A stretch of DNA of 33,962 nt from Thermoanaerobaculia bacterium (GCA_947259195.1 CAMYLC010000089.1:1-33962); one strand, 5' to 3'; positions 1-8,517 are shown, counted from the first letter of the stretch. Notes: generated from the letters alone by a model not told the origin. Made by a program: numbers and translations.

Positions 1-768
1 CGAGCCGATGGAACCCCGTCTCCGCGGGGCCGTCGGACACCCAAACCACCACCGACAGAAGAGCAACTGGCCGACCTGGAGAGGCTCACCGACCAGTTCC
101 CCGAGCCTTTGCGTGCCTTTCGCGACCGGGGACTCCTGAACCCCATTCGACGCTTCCGTCTGGAAGAGGCCATCCGCCACCGATCCCGGACTCTTGTGCC
201 CGTCCTGCACGGCGTTCACGACCCGCACAATCAGGCGGCGGTCATGCGCAGCTGCGAGGCCCTGGGCTTGCAGGAGTTCCACTTCATTCAGAGCGTGGCC
301 GGTGGCTCTCTGCACGCCAACCCACGAATCACGCAGAACGCCCACCGCTGGATCGATGTCATCGAGCACGCCGAATTCGCCAGCGCTCAGAGCAAACTTC
401 GGGATCGGGGCCTGGCTCTCTACGCGGCTTCCTTTGAAGAAGACGCCGTTCCACTCCAGGCAATGGACTTCACTCGCCCGCTGGCGATCCTCTTCGGCAA
501 CGAGTCGAAAGGACTTCCCGAAGAGATCATCGAGGCATGCGACGGGGCCTTCGTCATTCCTTTGTACGGACTCTCGCAGTCCCTGAACATCTCCGTCGCC
601 GCCGCGGTAACCCTGACCTGGGCCGTGGAGGCCCGCCGCCGCGCCTGGGGCGACCCAGGAGATCTCACCCCCGAAGAGCAGATGGAGCTACGTTGGCGTT
701 TCTACGAGACGGCCTTGCGCGGGAATCTCCCAGACGACCTCCGGCAGAGCCTCGACAACCCCGACTGA
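1..768 (+). CDS. TrmH-family (SpoU) RNA 2'-O-methyltransferase, 5' end cut by window edge
   Basis: SAM-dependent 2'-O-ribose methyltransferase of the SPOUT class, probably acting on tRNA (TrmH, Gm18) or rRNA. The frame is open from base 1 with no stop, giving at least 255 residues, so the gene probably starts upstream; a TTG at 109 is the first start-like codon inside but has no clear ribosome site. The three SpoU motifs are visible, in residues counted from base 1: motif 1 with the conserved Asn and Arg (HDPHNQAAVMR, about 73-83), motif 2 (LFGNESKGLPEE, about 164-175) and motif 3 (IPLYGLSQSLNISVA, about 186-200), which forms the trefoil-knot SAM site. The C-terminal helix with TPEEQMELRWRFYE fits TrmH more than TrmL or RlmB. 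The first 20 or so residues are Pro/Arg-rich and may be an extension. It converges with the next gene. Family is sure; the exact substrate is not. Confidence 0.88.
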   Translation, partial: RADGTPSPRGRRTPKPPPTEEQLADLERLTDQFPEPLRAFRDRGLLNPIRRFRLEEAIRHRSRTLVPVLHGVHDPHNQAAVMRSCEALGLQEFHFIQSVAGGSLHANPRITQNAHRWIDVIEHAEFASAQSKLRDRGLALYAASFEEDAVPLQAMDFTRPLAILFGNESKGLPEEIIEACDGAFVIPLYGLSQSLNISVAAAVTLTWAVEARRRAWGDPGDLTPEEQMELRWRFYETALRGNLPDDLRQSLDNPD

Positions 769-808
769 CGCCCCCGTGACCTATTCGAGCTGTCAATCAG
801 ACAGAGTC

Positions 809-1234
809 TCAGCGATAGCCGAGCTCTTCTGAGAGCTCGATCTTGCTGGGCACGAAGGTGCCGCTGCCGCGGGCGACCTCCTTGTCCCCGTTGAAGAGCA
901 CCGATTCGGCGACCAGGAGGCTCTTCGAATGGTGAACCACGCGACCTTCGGCACGCAGCGTTCCTTCGCTCACCGGCCGGGTGAAGTAGACGTTGAAAGA
1001 AACCGTCACAACAAAGCGATCCGGCACCAGCGAGCTGGCCGCGAAGAACGCGGAGTCGTCGAGCGCCTTGAAGTAGACCGCACCGTGGACGGCGTTTGCA
1101 GCGTGGAAGAACGTCTCACCCACCTCGAACTCGACGACCGCCCGCCCCTCGGAGATCTCGAGTGTGGGCGAGTAGCTCCGGTTGACCGGCGCTGAAAGAT
1201 ACATCCGTTCGAGGTTTCGATAGTGGTCGGACAT
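809..1234 (-). CDS. PaaI/YdiI-like hotdog-fold thioesterase
   Basis: A 141-residue single-domain hotdog protein, the usual size for PaaI-type acyl-CoA thioesterases, which hydrolyse acyl- or aryl-CoA thioesters in the cytoplasm. The segment FHAANAVHGAVYFKALDD (about 43-60) matches the family's central-helix motif, with HG followed by an acidic residue, and the following strand ends in the typical VSFNVYFTRPV. I chose the ATG at 1234 because GGGAG lies about 9 bases upstream; an in-frame ATG at 1267 would add 11 residues with no ribosome site of its own. The gene stands alone on the minus strand, diverging from the glycosyltransferase, so the context gives no substrate. Confidence 0.82.
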   Translation of the reverse strand: MSDHYRNLERMYLSAPVNRSYSPTLEISEGRAVVEFEVGETFFHAANAVHGAVYFKALDDSAFFAASSLVPDRFVVTVSFNVYFTRPVSEGTLRAEGRVVHHSKSLLVAESVLFNGDKEVARGSGTFVPSKIELSEELGYR

Positions 1235-1328
1235 GGTGGTAGCTCCCGTCAGCTGTGGCACCCACATTATGAGGGAAAGTCTCTTCGATCCAATTCTCGG
1301 CGGACGGCAAGGTTAGACTCGTGTCCAC

Positions 1329-2381
1329 TTGCCCGGAATCCTGATTCCCAGAATCGTGCCTGCCACACCCGCCATCTCCGTTCTTCTACCTGTCTACAAC
1401 GGGGAGGAGTTCCTCGACGAATGCCTCGGCAGCCTCGCCGAGCAGAGTTGCGAGGACTTCGAGGTCGTGGCGGTTGACGATGGCTCGACGGATGGAACGG
1501 CGGAGATCCTGAAGCGGTGGGGCACCCAGGACGGCCGTATTCGAGTGCTGACCCTCCCCCGTTCCGGGCTGGTCGAGACCCTCAACGCGGGCCTGGTCAA
1601 TTGCCGGGCAAAGTTGGTGGCTCGAATGGACGCTGACGACAGGGCACATCCGGGGAGGCTGGAACTGCAGTCCCTGGCTTTCAAGGAAGACCCAGACCTG
1701 GACGTGGTCGCCTGCCTCGTGAGCCACTTCCCGGAGGAGACTCTTCGCGAAGGCCTCCGGATCTACGAGGGCTGGCTCAACAGTCTGGTGACCCACGACC
1801 AGATCCTGGCCGAGCGCTTCATCGAAAGCCCCATCCCTCACCCGGCAGCCATGGTGCGTCGATTCGTACTCGAAGAGGCTGGCGGCTATCGCGAAGTCGG
1901 ATTCCCCGAAGATTACGATCTGTGGCTCCGACTGGCAGCGGCAGGCAAGCGCTTCGCCAAGGTTCCCGAGTCGCTCTACTTCTGGCGACACCACGCAGCG
2001 AGGCTCACCTTCACCGATCCTCGCTATGCTGTCGAACGCTTCCTCGCCTGCAAAGCCCATCATCTGGCCGAAGGACCCCTGAAGGGCATGGACAGCGTCA
2101 TCGTCTGGGGGGCTGGTCAGACCGGCCGCCGCCTGTCGAAGCATCTGATCCGCGCCGGAGTCTCGGTAACCGGGTTCATCGACATCGATCCCACCAAGAT
2201 CGGAGGCACGCTCCGTGGCAGGCCCATCTATCCAGCCGAGGACCTCCCCCGATTGCTCCAGGAATCAGATAACCGAGTTCTGCTGGCGGCGGTCTCCTCG
2301 AGGGGAGCGCGGCGCCTCATTCGGCAAAGACTCGAGTCTCTGAAACTGCGTGAGACGGTTGATTTCTGGTGCGCCGCCTAG
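1329..2381 (+). CDS. Family 2 glycosyltransferase with C-terminal Rossmann (PglD_N-like) domain
   Basis: Cytoplasmic inverting sugar transferase of the GT-A fold. Residues 15-110 show the GT2 core: VLLPVYNGEEF, then VDDGSTDGT (49-57, nucleotide-binding Asp) and MDADD (100-104, the metal-binding DXD). NFPEDYDLW-like FPEDYDLWLR near 198 is the usual acceptor-side acidic motif. From about residue 255 a second domain begins with VIVWGAGQTGRRL, a glycine-rich dinucleotide/CoA-binding loop, followed by GFIDIDPTKIGG and RGRPIYPAEDL, as in the N-terminal domain of PglD-type sugar acetyltransferases and in the helper domains of polysaccharide clusters. The start is uncertain: TTG at 1329 has no good SD site, and a GTG at 1356 is possible. 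It stands alone rather than in a polysaccharide operon, so its product (O-antigen, glycolipid or protein glycan) cannot be named. Confidence 0.85.
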   Translation: MPGILIPRIVPATPAISVLLPVYNGEEFLDECLGSLAEQSCEDFEVVAVDDGSTDGTAEILKRWGTQDGRIRVLTLPRSGLVETLNAGLVNCRAKLVARMDADDRAHPGRLELQSLAFKEDPDLDVVACLVSHFPEETLREGLRIYEGWLNSLVTHDQILAERFIESPIPHPAAMVRRFVLEEAGGYREVGFPEDYDLWLRLAAAGKRFAKVPESLYFWRHHAARLTFTDPRYAVERFLACKAHHLAEGPLKGMDSVIVWGAGQTGRRLSKHLIRAGVSVTGFIDIDPTKIGGTLRGRPIYPAEDLPRLLQESDNRVLLAAVSSRGARRLIRQRLESLKLRETVDFWCAA

Positions 2382-2493
2382 GGGCAATGTCGGGAGAAGT
2401 GCCCCTCCAGGACCGTCCAACCCCGTGCTAGAGTCCAACCGTTCCCCGCAGTTCTTTCGAGGCCTCGGACTTCTCTTCTTGCCTGGAGGTTCC

Positions 2494-2607
2494 ATGCGCA
2501 AATCCACCCTCTGGCTCACCCTGCTGCCTCTGGGTGCGGCCTATCTGATGAGCGGAGCAATCCCTGCTTTGGCCGAGACGTACCCGGCCATTGGCGTTGG
2601 TCAGTGA
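2494..2607 (+). CDS. Signal-peptide ORF ending at an in-frame TGA
   Basis: A 37-residue ORF that is almost entirely a Sec signal peptide: basic MRK, hydrophobic core STLWLTLLPLGAAYLMSG, cleavage-like ALA/E at 27-28, then ETYPAIGVGQ and a TGA at 2605-2607. It has a good ribosome site (GGAGG at 2485-2489). The next ORF begins 12 bases later in the same reading frame, has no signal peptide and no SD site. The simplest reading is one secreted protein of about 154 residues split by a nonsense codon or sequencing error. Stop-codon readthrough or a real processed leader are less likely alternatives. No homologue was recognised. Confidence 0.5.
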   Translation: MRKSTLWLTLLPLGAAYLMSGAIPALAETYPAIGVGQ

Positions 2608-2619
2608 GCTGAATCGGTC

Positions 2620-2958
2620 ATGGCTCCCAGCGACAACGAGATCGGCGGCAGAGTCGCCTTCGAGATCGATGTGGCCGCGCTGAGGAAGGATCCCGCCGAC
2701 CGCGGGGTCGTCGGTGACTTGATCGATCTCGTTCTCGACCTGACCGACACCGGGCTGAGCTATTTCTTTCTCCACCCTCTCGAGCTGGTCGGTGTGAGCG
2801 CCATCCGGCGTAAAGGTGTGGAAGTGGCCCTGGGAACAGCAGCACGCGTGCTTCCCTCGGTGGTGCGGAGCACTGTGCGCTCCATGGACGAGAGTCAACT
2901 GCTGCAGCTCGCAGACTTCCTCGAGCAGATGGTCAGTGAGCCGGTCGAAGATCGATGA
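2620..2958 (+). CDS. Hypothetical protein, body of the TGA-interrupted secreted protein
   Basis: A 112-residue ORF in the same frame as the signal-peptide ORF just upstream, separated by TGA and four codons. No family recognised. It has no transmembrane segment; its middle is hydrophobic (residues about 37-60, DLVLDLTDTGLSYFFLHPL) and the C-terminus is predicted helical and acidic (DESQLLQLADFLEQMV). Support for real coding: its TGA stop overlaps the ATG of the alcohol dehydrogenase (ATGA at 2955-2958), the same arrangement used further along this operon. Its own ATG has no convincing ribosome site, so translation would depend on reinitiation after the upstream ORF or on readthrough. Confidence 0.5.
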   Translation: MAPSDNEIGGRVAFEIDVAALRKDPADRGVVGDLIDLVLDLTDTGLSYFFLHPLELVGVSAIRRKGVEVALGTAARVLPSVVRSTVRSMDESQLLQLADFLEQMVSEPVEDR

Positions 2959-4031
2959 TCGAAGAAGCGAGAGCCCCGGGTAGCCCCTCTCTTCCAAGAA
3001 CCATGAAGGCCATGGTACTGGAGCGCCTTGGAGACCCCCTCCGTCTGATGGACCTGGAGATACCGCGGTGTGGCCCTGGGCAGGTCCTTATTCGAGTAGC
3101 CGCCTGCGGAGTCTGCCGCACAGACCTACACGTGGTGGATGGGGATCTCGACGAGCCCGAGTTACCCCTCGTCCTGGGCCACGAGATCGTCGGCACGGTT
3201 GTAAGGCTCGGTCACAACGTCGGCAGCTTGGAGGTAGGGCAACGGATCGGCATCCCGTGGTTGGGCTGGACGTGCGGCGATTGCGAATACTGCGCCAGCG
3301 GTGAGGAAAATCTGTGTAACCGAGCCCGGTTCACCGGATACCAGATCGACGGCGGGTACGCGGAGTACACACTGGCTGACGCACGGTACTGCTTCCCCAT
3401 CCCCGAGAGCTACTCGGATTTCGCGGCCGCGCCCCTGCTCTGTGCCGGAATGATCGGTTTCCGGTCTCTGAGAATGACCGACAGGGCTCGAAGACTGGGC
3501 CTCTACGGATTCGGCGCCGCTGCCCACATCATCGCGCAGGTCGCTCTGCATCAGGGTCGCGAGGTCTATGCCTTTACCCGACCGGGCGATGAGGAAGGTC
3601 AAGCGTTCGCCACACGATTGGGTGCTGTCTGGGCGGGGGATTCCGACGCCCTGCCTCCCGCGGAGCTCGATGCGGCCATTCTATTCGCCCCGGTCGGCGC
3701 GCTGCTGCCGCTCTCTCTTCGCGCGGTTCGCAAGGCAGGCATCGTGGTTTGCGCCGGTATCCACATGAGTGAGATCCCGGCCTTTCCCTACGACTTGCTG
3801 TGGGGCGAGCGGGTGGTGCGTTCCGTCGCCAACCTGACCCGACAGGATGGCGAGGAGTTCCTCGAGATCGCTCCCCAGGTACCGGTGAGATCCCAGATCG
3901 CGGTGCTCCCACTGACCCAGGCCAACGAAGCACTGAGGCGGCTGCGAGCCGGTGAGATCGAGGGAGCCGTCGTCCTCGACACCGAAGTCCTCGACACCCA
4001 ATCGGAGCAAGGAGCCCGCTCGACCCCATGA
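2955..4031 (+). CDS. Zinc-dependent alcohol dehydrogenase (MDR superfamily)
   Basis: NAD(P)-dependent medium-chain alcohol dehydrogenase, 358 residues. The catalytic zinc ligands are present: Cys54 in CGVCRTDLH, His-Glu in LGHEIVG (about 75-80) and Cys in PLLCAG (about 160). The structural zinc lobe has four cysteines in CGDCEYCASGEENLC (about 104-118). The nucleotide-binding loop is LGLYGFGAAAH, a GXGXXA form. The sequence fits the bacterial zinc-ADH subfamily often annotated adh_fam_2. The chosen ATG overlaps the stop of the preceding ORF by four bases, which implies coupling; the next in-frame ATG at 3003 would remove 16 residues and begin where most relatives begin. It overlaps the following acetyltransferase by ATGA as well, so these genes form one transcript. 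Substrate unknown. Confidence 0.9.
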   Translation: MIEEARAPGSPSLPRTMKAMVLERLGDPLRLMDLEIPRCGPGQVLIRVAACGVCRTDLHVVDGDLDEPELPLVLGHEIVGTVVRLGHNVGSLEVGQRIGIPWLGWTCGDCEYCASGEENLCNRARFTGYQIDGGYAEYTLADARYCFPIPESYSDFAAAPLLCAGMIGFRSLRMTDRARRLGLYGFGAAAHIIAQVALHQGREVYAFTRPGDEEGQAFATRLGAVWAGDSDALPPAELDAAILFAPVGALLPLSLRAVRKAGIVVCAGIHMSEIPAFPYDLLWGERVVRSVANLTRQDGEEFLEIAPQVPVRSQIAVLPLTQANEALRRLRAGEIEGAVVLDTEVLDTQSEQGARSTP

Positions 4032-4579
4032 GATTGCCCATTGGAAACGGCGACTACGTTGTTCGGAGCTACGATTCGGGGGACGTAGCGGCTCTCATGA
4101 AGTACGCCGACAACGCCGCCATCGCGCGGCAGCTCCTAGACCATTTTCCCAATCCGTACACCGAAGAAGCGGCCCACGAGTGGCTGCAGTCGGCAAAGAA
4201 ACAAGATCCGGAAGTCAGCTTCGCTATCGCAACCCCTGATGAGCTGATCGGTGGAATTGGACTGCTCCTGCGCGACGATGTCTTTCGGCACACGGCCGAG
4301 GTGGGCTATTGGCTAGGAGAGCCGTTCTGGGGACGAGGGATTGCCACCAGGGCTCTCCGGATATTCACCCGCTGGGCGTTTCGGGAGCACGGATTCGCTC
4401 GCCTCGAGGCACGAGTCTTCGAGTTCAATCCAGCCTCCAGGCGAGTCCTGGAGAAAGCCGAGTTCACCCTGGAGGGGCGGCTGCGGCACAGCGTCACCAA
4501 GAATGGCCAGCTGATGGACATGTACCTCTACGCTTTGCTGGCGGACCAGTTGGAAGGAGAAGAAGAATGGAATGGCTGA
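4028..4579 (+). CDS. GNAT-family N-acetyltransferase (RimJ/RimL type)
   Basis: Acetyl-CoA-dependent N-acetyltransferase of 183 residues. The fold is visible as RSYDSGDVAALMKYADN at the N-terminus, a central strand EVGYWLGEPFWGRGIATRAL (about 88-107) that carries the Q/RxxGxG/A acetyl-CoA loop as GRGIAT, and the C-terminal FARLEARVFEFNPASRRVLEKAEF signature typical of RimJ/RimL-like enzymes. These acetylate ribosomal-protein N-termini, amino acids, drugs or small amines; the sequence does not say which. Its ATG overlaps the alcohol dehydrogenase stop (ATGA) and its last 13 bases overlap the TerC-like gene, so it is in the middle of a tightly packed operon. Confidence 0.87.
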   Translation: MRLPIGNGDYVVRSYDSGDVAALMKYADNAAIARQLLDHFPNPYTEEAAHEWLQSAKKQDPEVSFAIATPDELIGGIGLLLRDDVFRHTAEVGYWLGEPFWGRGIATRALRIFTRWAFREHGFARLEARVFEFNPASRRVLEKAEFTLEGRLRHSVTKNGQLMDMYLYALLADQLEGEEEWNG

Positions 4580-5322
4580 GTGACCCCCAAGCATGGATCG
4601 CGTTGATCACGTTGACCGCCCTCGAGATCGTTCTGGGGATCGACAACATCATCTTCATCTCCATTCTGGCGGGCAAGCTGCCCGCGGAGCAGCGCCAGAA
4701 GGGTCGGATGATCGGCCTGGCTCTGGCCATGATCATGCGCATCCTGCTGCTGCTGTCGCTCGCCTGGATCGTTCGCCTGACCTCGCCCCTGTTCACGGTC
4801 TTCAGCCACCCCGTATCGGGCAGGGATCTGATCCTCATCGTCGGCGGCCTGTTCCTGCTCGCCAAGAGCACTCACGAGATCCACGACAAGCTGGAAGGTG
4901 AGGCGGATATCAAGGTCTCCAAAGGCGCCGCCCGGTTCGGCAGCGTGCTGGTGCAGATCATGCTGCTGGACCTCGTGTTCTCCCTCGACTCGGTCATCAC
5001 CGCTGTCGGCATGGTCAAGGAGATTCCGGTCATGGTGACGGCGGTGGTCCTGGCGGTGATCTTCATGATGCTGTTCGCCAAGCCCATCGGCGACTTCGTG
5101 GAAGACCACCCGACCGTCAAGATGTTGGCGTTGAGCTTCCTGCTGCTGGTGGGAATGGCACTGGTTGCCGACGGCTTGGGATTCCACATCCCGAAGGGCT
5201 ACATCTACTTCGCCATGGGCTTCTCGGTCTTCGTGGAAATGCTCAACCTGCGACTCCGCAAGACACAACGCAAACCTCTCAAGCTCTATCGGAAGCACGT
5301 CGAGGAGACCAACGAGGCCTAG
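4567..5322 (+). CDS. TerC/YgdQ-family integral membrane protein
   Basis: A 251-residue polytopic inner-membrane protein. It opens with MEWLSDPQAWIALITLTALE, closely resembling E. coli YgdQ, and has the family hallmark GIDNIIF (about 24-30) plus a second acidic intramembrane motif LDLVFSLDSVITAVG (about 137-151). About seven hydrophobic segments can be counted, with a charged loop KSTHEIHDKLEGE between them. TerC relatives include manganese exporters (Alx, MeeF) and tellurite-resistance proteins; for the YgdQ branch the substrate is less established. The ATG at 4567 has an excellent SD site (GGAAGGAGAAG) and overlaps the acetyltransferase by 13 bases; a longer in-frame opening upstream lies inside that gene and is rejected. 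Last gene of this operon, converging on the TonB receptor. Confidence 0.9.
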   Translation: MEWLSDPQAWIALITLTALEIVLGIDNIIFISILAGKLPAEQRQKGRMIGLALAMIMRILLLLSLAWIVRLTSPLFTVFSHPVSGRDLILIVGGLFLLAKSTHEIHDKLEGEADIKVSKGAARFGSVLVQIMLLDLVFSLDSVITAVGMVKEIPVMVTAVVLAVIFMMLFAKPIGDFVEDHPTVKMLALSFLLLVGMALVADGLGFHIPKGYIYFAMGFSVFVEMLNLRLRKTQRKPLKLYRKHVEETNEA

Positions 5323-5337
5323 CGAACGGCTGAACAG

Positions 5338-7437
5338 CTACTGGGGTCGCCAGCGCAGCGTCACACCGAGCGAGCGCCCGGGCGAGTAGGGCACCTTGCG
5401 ATCGGGCGAGTTGAAATACGACGCGTCCAGGAGATTGCGGCCGTTCAGCGACAGCCACAGGCCCTCCCGCAGCTCGTACTCAAGGGTTCCCGACAAGAGG
5501 CTGGCCGAGGGGATCGGCTTCTCGCCGCTGCCGGGAACATCCTTCTCGGCTCTCTCCTCCCAGCGGAGCTGACCGGACCACGAGCCCTGCCGCCATCTTC
5601 CACCCAGGAAGAATCGGTTGGCCGGAATGTCGGACAGCTGTTCGCCCTGGTCGTTGTCGCCCTCCATCAGATGCGCGCCGAACTCGAAGCTCCAGTGCTC
5701 GTCGATCTGATAGTGACCTTCGGCCTCGATCCCCTGAATGGTGCCGGATGTCAGGTTGACGAAGGTGAGAAGATCCGGCTCGATCTCGATCCGCTCGATG
5801 TAGTCGTCGATGTCGTTGCGAAAGAGGTAGCCAGAGACAAAGAGCTTCTTGCCGTACCAACGCAGCCCGGTCTCCAGATTCACGGAGCGCTCCGGATCCA
5901 GGTTCGGGTTCCCGACAACCTCACCCCGGCCGGTTACGCCACTGAAGTAGCGCTCGCTCAGGGTCGCGAAGCGCAGGCCGGATCCGACGTTGCCGACCAG
6001 CTCGAATCCGGCCCCCAACGGCACCACGAGACCGGCGAAGCCGCTGGCGGCCGAGTCGTCGGTGCTCGAGGCGCCGGCGTTGGCCTGCCTTTGGTATGTC
6101 AGTCGGCCGCCGGCCACCAGCGTCGCGCGCCCCCAGTTCCACTCCAGCGCCCCATAGGCTCCGACTTCGTCTTCCTCCCCGTCCTCGAGTGTCTTCTGAG
6201 TGGTGAGCTCGTCGTCGACCAGGTCGCGGGTGCTCTCGAGAGCGTTGACGTTTCGCCGACCGACCCAGTCGATGCCGAAGCGCACCGATCTGCCACCCTT
6301 CAACGTCATCTGCTTCTGCCAGTTGAGCCCCAGATCGAGAGCTTCGTTGTCGACTGCCGAGAACGACACGTCCTCCTCGAGCACTTCCGTCACCAGGTCA
6401 TTGGGATGAGCCCAGGCTTGCAGGCCCCAACCGCTGTCGGCGTTCACCGCAAATCGAAGCAACAGATGACGCTCCTCGGGATAGATCGTGGTGCGCTCGG
6501 GAAAGTCGGTGCTCGCCTTGCCGATATCGCTGGCCAGAGAGCCGATTCCCAGCAGCTCGTAGTGGAACCGCCCGGAGTCCCACTCCTTCTTCAAGGTACC
6601 CGAGGTCTGAGTGAAGGCCGAGTTGAGTGTTTCACCATCAGGGGTCTCACTGTCCGATGCTGTCCGGTGAGCCAGGCCACCGGACCAACCCTTGTCTCCC
6701 CAACCGACGGTGCCAAATGCCTCGTTCCCCTGGCTGGCGTAGCCGGCTTCGACGGCCCAGGCGTCGAATCCCCTGGGGAACAACTGGACCACTCCGCCAA
6801 TGGCCCCGGATCCGTAGTAGGTTGACGACGGTCCCCGCACGACATCCACAGAGCTCAAAAGCACCGGGTCGAGAAAGGAGGCCGAGACGCCGGCGCGCCG
6901 CTCCGCCATGATCCTCATCCCCGACACCAGCGTCATCACCCGTTGACGTGACATACCGCGAATCGAGTAGGTCTGGAGGAGGCCCCCTTGACCGTTCTCC
7001 GAGACGGTCGGTACCGTGGAGATCAGCTCGGTCAGGGTCGCCGGTGGAGTCGCCACATCCTGCATCTCGACAACGCTGCTTGCCACGGTAATGGGTGAGA
7101 AGTTCTCCTCTCCCCGATTGGCCGACACCGCGATCTCCTCGTAGATCTCCTGTTTCGCCTCCAGCGTGATCTCGACCGGCAAAGGATCTCCCGCTTCGAG
7201 GGACAAGGCCTGGGGCAAGAAGCGAGGATGCGTTACCAGGAGCAGCAAGGGCGACTCCACTCCCTCGAACCGGAATTCTCCGTCCATGTCCGAGAAGGTT
7301 ACAGTCGAAGAATCAGTCACCTCCACTCGAGCATGTTCGACCGGCGTCCCGGTCGCGGTCTTGATGATGCCGTCTACCGCTGCCAGCACAGGCAAAGGAA
7401 GACACAGAGAGGCGGCGAAGAGGCAGAACGAACGCAT
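5338..7437 (-). CDS. TonB-dependent outer-membrane receptor
   Basis: Outer-membrane active transporter, about 699 residues. Start chosen at the ATG giving a clean signal peptide (MRSFCLFAASLCLPLPVLA, residues 1-19); in-frame starts up to 7503 would add a polar 22-residue leader. Order of domains: a carboxypeptidase-regulatory-like beta-sandwich (about 20-95, AVDGIIKTATGTPVEHARVEV), a possible TonB-box region (YEEIAVSA, about 98-105), a plug (about 115-215, with SIRGMSRQRVMTLVSG and VDVVRGPSSTYYGSGAIGGVV), then a 22-strand type barrel with NLDPERSVNLETGLRW and a C-terminal LGVTLRWRPQ. The regulatory-like N-terminal domain is common in Bacteroidota and Acidobacteriota receptors. No histidine-rich haem motif was noted, so the ligand (siderophore, vitamin or oligosaccharide) is open. 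It stands alone, diverging from the ABC exporter genes. Confidence 0.92.
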   Translation of the reverse strand: MRSFCLFAASLCLPLPVLAAVDGIIKTATGTPVEHARVEVTDSSTVTFSDMDGEFRFEGVESPLLLLVTHPRFLPQALSLEAGDPLPVEITLEAKQEIYEEIAVSANRGEENFSPITVASSVVEMQDVATPPATLTELISTVPTVSENGQGGLLQTYSIRGMSRQRVMTLVSGMRIMAERRAGVSASFLDPVLLSSVDVVRGPSSTYYGSGAIGGVVQLFPRGFDAWAVEAGYASQGNEAFGTVGWGDKGWSGGLAHRTASDSETPDGETLNSAFTQTSGTLKKEWDSGRFHYELLGIGSLASDIGKASTDFPERTTIYPEERHLLLRFAVNADSGWGLQAWAHPNDLVTEVLEEDVSFSAVDNEALDLGLNWQKQMTLKGGRSVRFGIDWVGRRNVNALESTRDLVDDELTTQKTLEDGEEDEVGAYGALEWNWGRATLVAGGRLTYQRQANAGASSTDDSAASGFAGLVVPLGAGFELVGNVGSGLRFATLSERYFSGVTGRGEVVGNPNLDPERSVNLETGLRWYGKKLFVSGYLFRNDIDDYIERIEIEPDLLTFVNLTSGTIQGIEAEGHYQIDEHWSFEFGAHLMEGDNDQGEQLSDIPANRFFLGGRWRQGSWSGQLRWEERAEKDVPGSGEKPIPSASLLSGTLEYELREGLWLSLNGRNLLDASYFNSPDRKVPYSPGRSLGVTLRWRPQ

Positions 7438-7611
7438 GCGAGTCTGGGGAAGGTCCTCGAGAGAGCGCTCAACCGAGCCCATCCCTCGCTTGGAGGTCCG
7501 CACTTTCTACCACCTTGCCACCTACGTGTCGAGGCACTCGTTGTTTCCACCGACTCCTAGCCGAGTAGAATCGACCTGACGCCCTGGACCCGTTTCTCGC
7601 CACCTTCGCCC

Positions 7612-8517
7612 ATGACGCCCTCTCTCGAGCTGCAAGCCGTTTCCAAGTCCTTCGGCGATTTCACCGCGGTGGACGAAGTCTCCTTCGCCGTACCTCAGGG
7701 GACCATCTACGGCCTGCTGGGACCGAATGGCGCCGGCAAGACGACGACTTTGCGCATGATCATGGACATCATCGCGCCGGACTCCGGTCTCGTGCTTCTC
7801 AACGGGCATCCCAGATGCAGGGCCGACCTGGCGCGCGTCGGATACCTGCCCGAGGAACGGGGTCTGTATCGGAAGATGACCGTCACGGATCAGCTGGCCT
7901 TTCTGGCCGAGTTGCACGGAATCCGGCGGCGCGAGGCGCTGCCGGCCATCGAGAGCTGGCTCGGGCGGGTGGAGCTCGCTGAATGGGGGCAGAGGAAGGT
8001 AGAGGAGCTCTCGAAGGGAATGCAGCAGAAGATCCAGATCATCGGCACGGTTCTCCACGACCCCGATCTGCTCATCCTCGATGAGCCCTTCTCGGGCCTA
8101 GACCCCATCAATCAGGGGTTGTTCAAGGACCTACTCGCCGACTACCAGAGGCAAGGCAAGACGATCATCTTCTCCACCCACATCATGGAGCAGGCCGAGA
8201 AGCTGTGCGACTACATCTGCCTTGTTTCCCAGGGACGCACGATTCTGGAAGGGGAGCTGCCCACCATGAAGCGACGCCTGGGTAGTAACTCCTACCGCCT
8301 CGTCGCTGACGGCGACCTGGAGCGGATCGACAAGGTGAACGGAGTCCAGCAGGCCCTGTTCCACGACGGCTCGGCCAAACTGCTGCTGGAACCCGATGCC
8401 AGTGGCTCCGAGGTGTTAAGCGAGTTGGTGGCATTTCTTTCTGTCCACGAGTTCCGATCCCAAGAGCCCGATCTCGAAGAGATCTTCATCAAGGCAGTCA
8501 GAGATGCGACCCGGTAA
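7612..8517 (+). CDS. ABC transporter ATP-binding protein, NatA/YhaQ-like
   Basis: Cytoplasmic ATPase subunit of an ABC-2 type exporter, 301 residues. Walker A is GPNGAGKTT (37-45), the signature is the variant LSKGM (about 136-140), Walker B is LLILDEPFSGLDP (about 154-166) and the switch His lies in IIFSTHIMEQ. The C-terminal 90 residues resemble the DUF4162 tail found on NatA/YhaQ-type subunits (QEPDLEEIFIKAV at the end). The ATG at 7612 follows a C-rich leader with no SD site. The permease gene overlaps its last 14 bases, so the two are co-translated. NatAB-like systems export sodium or small toxic compounds; the substrate here is inferred only by family. Confidence 0.92.
   Translation: MTPSLELQAVSKSFGDFTAVDEVSFAVPQGTIYGLLGPNGAGKTTTLRMIMDIIAPDSGLVLLNGHPRCRADLARVGYLPEERGLYRKMTVTDQLAFLAELHGIRRREALPAIESWLGRVELAEWGQRKVEELSKGMQQKIQIIGTVLHDPDLLILDEPFSGLDPINQGLFKDLLADYQRQGKTIIFSTHIMEQAEKLCDYICLVSQGRTILEGELPTMKRRLGSNSYRLVADGDLERIDKVNGVQQALFHDGSAKLLLEPDASGSEVLSELVAFLSVHEFRSQEPDLEEIFIKAVRDATR

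Noticed and set aside
4309..4566. N-terminal extension of the TerC-like gene
   Set aside because: It lies within the acetyltransferase gene in another frame; ATG 4567 has a strong SD and matches YgdQ proteins.
5671..6825. 384-residue plus-strand ORF opposite the TonB receptor
   Set aside because: Antisense shadow of a well-supported receptor gene.
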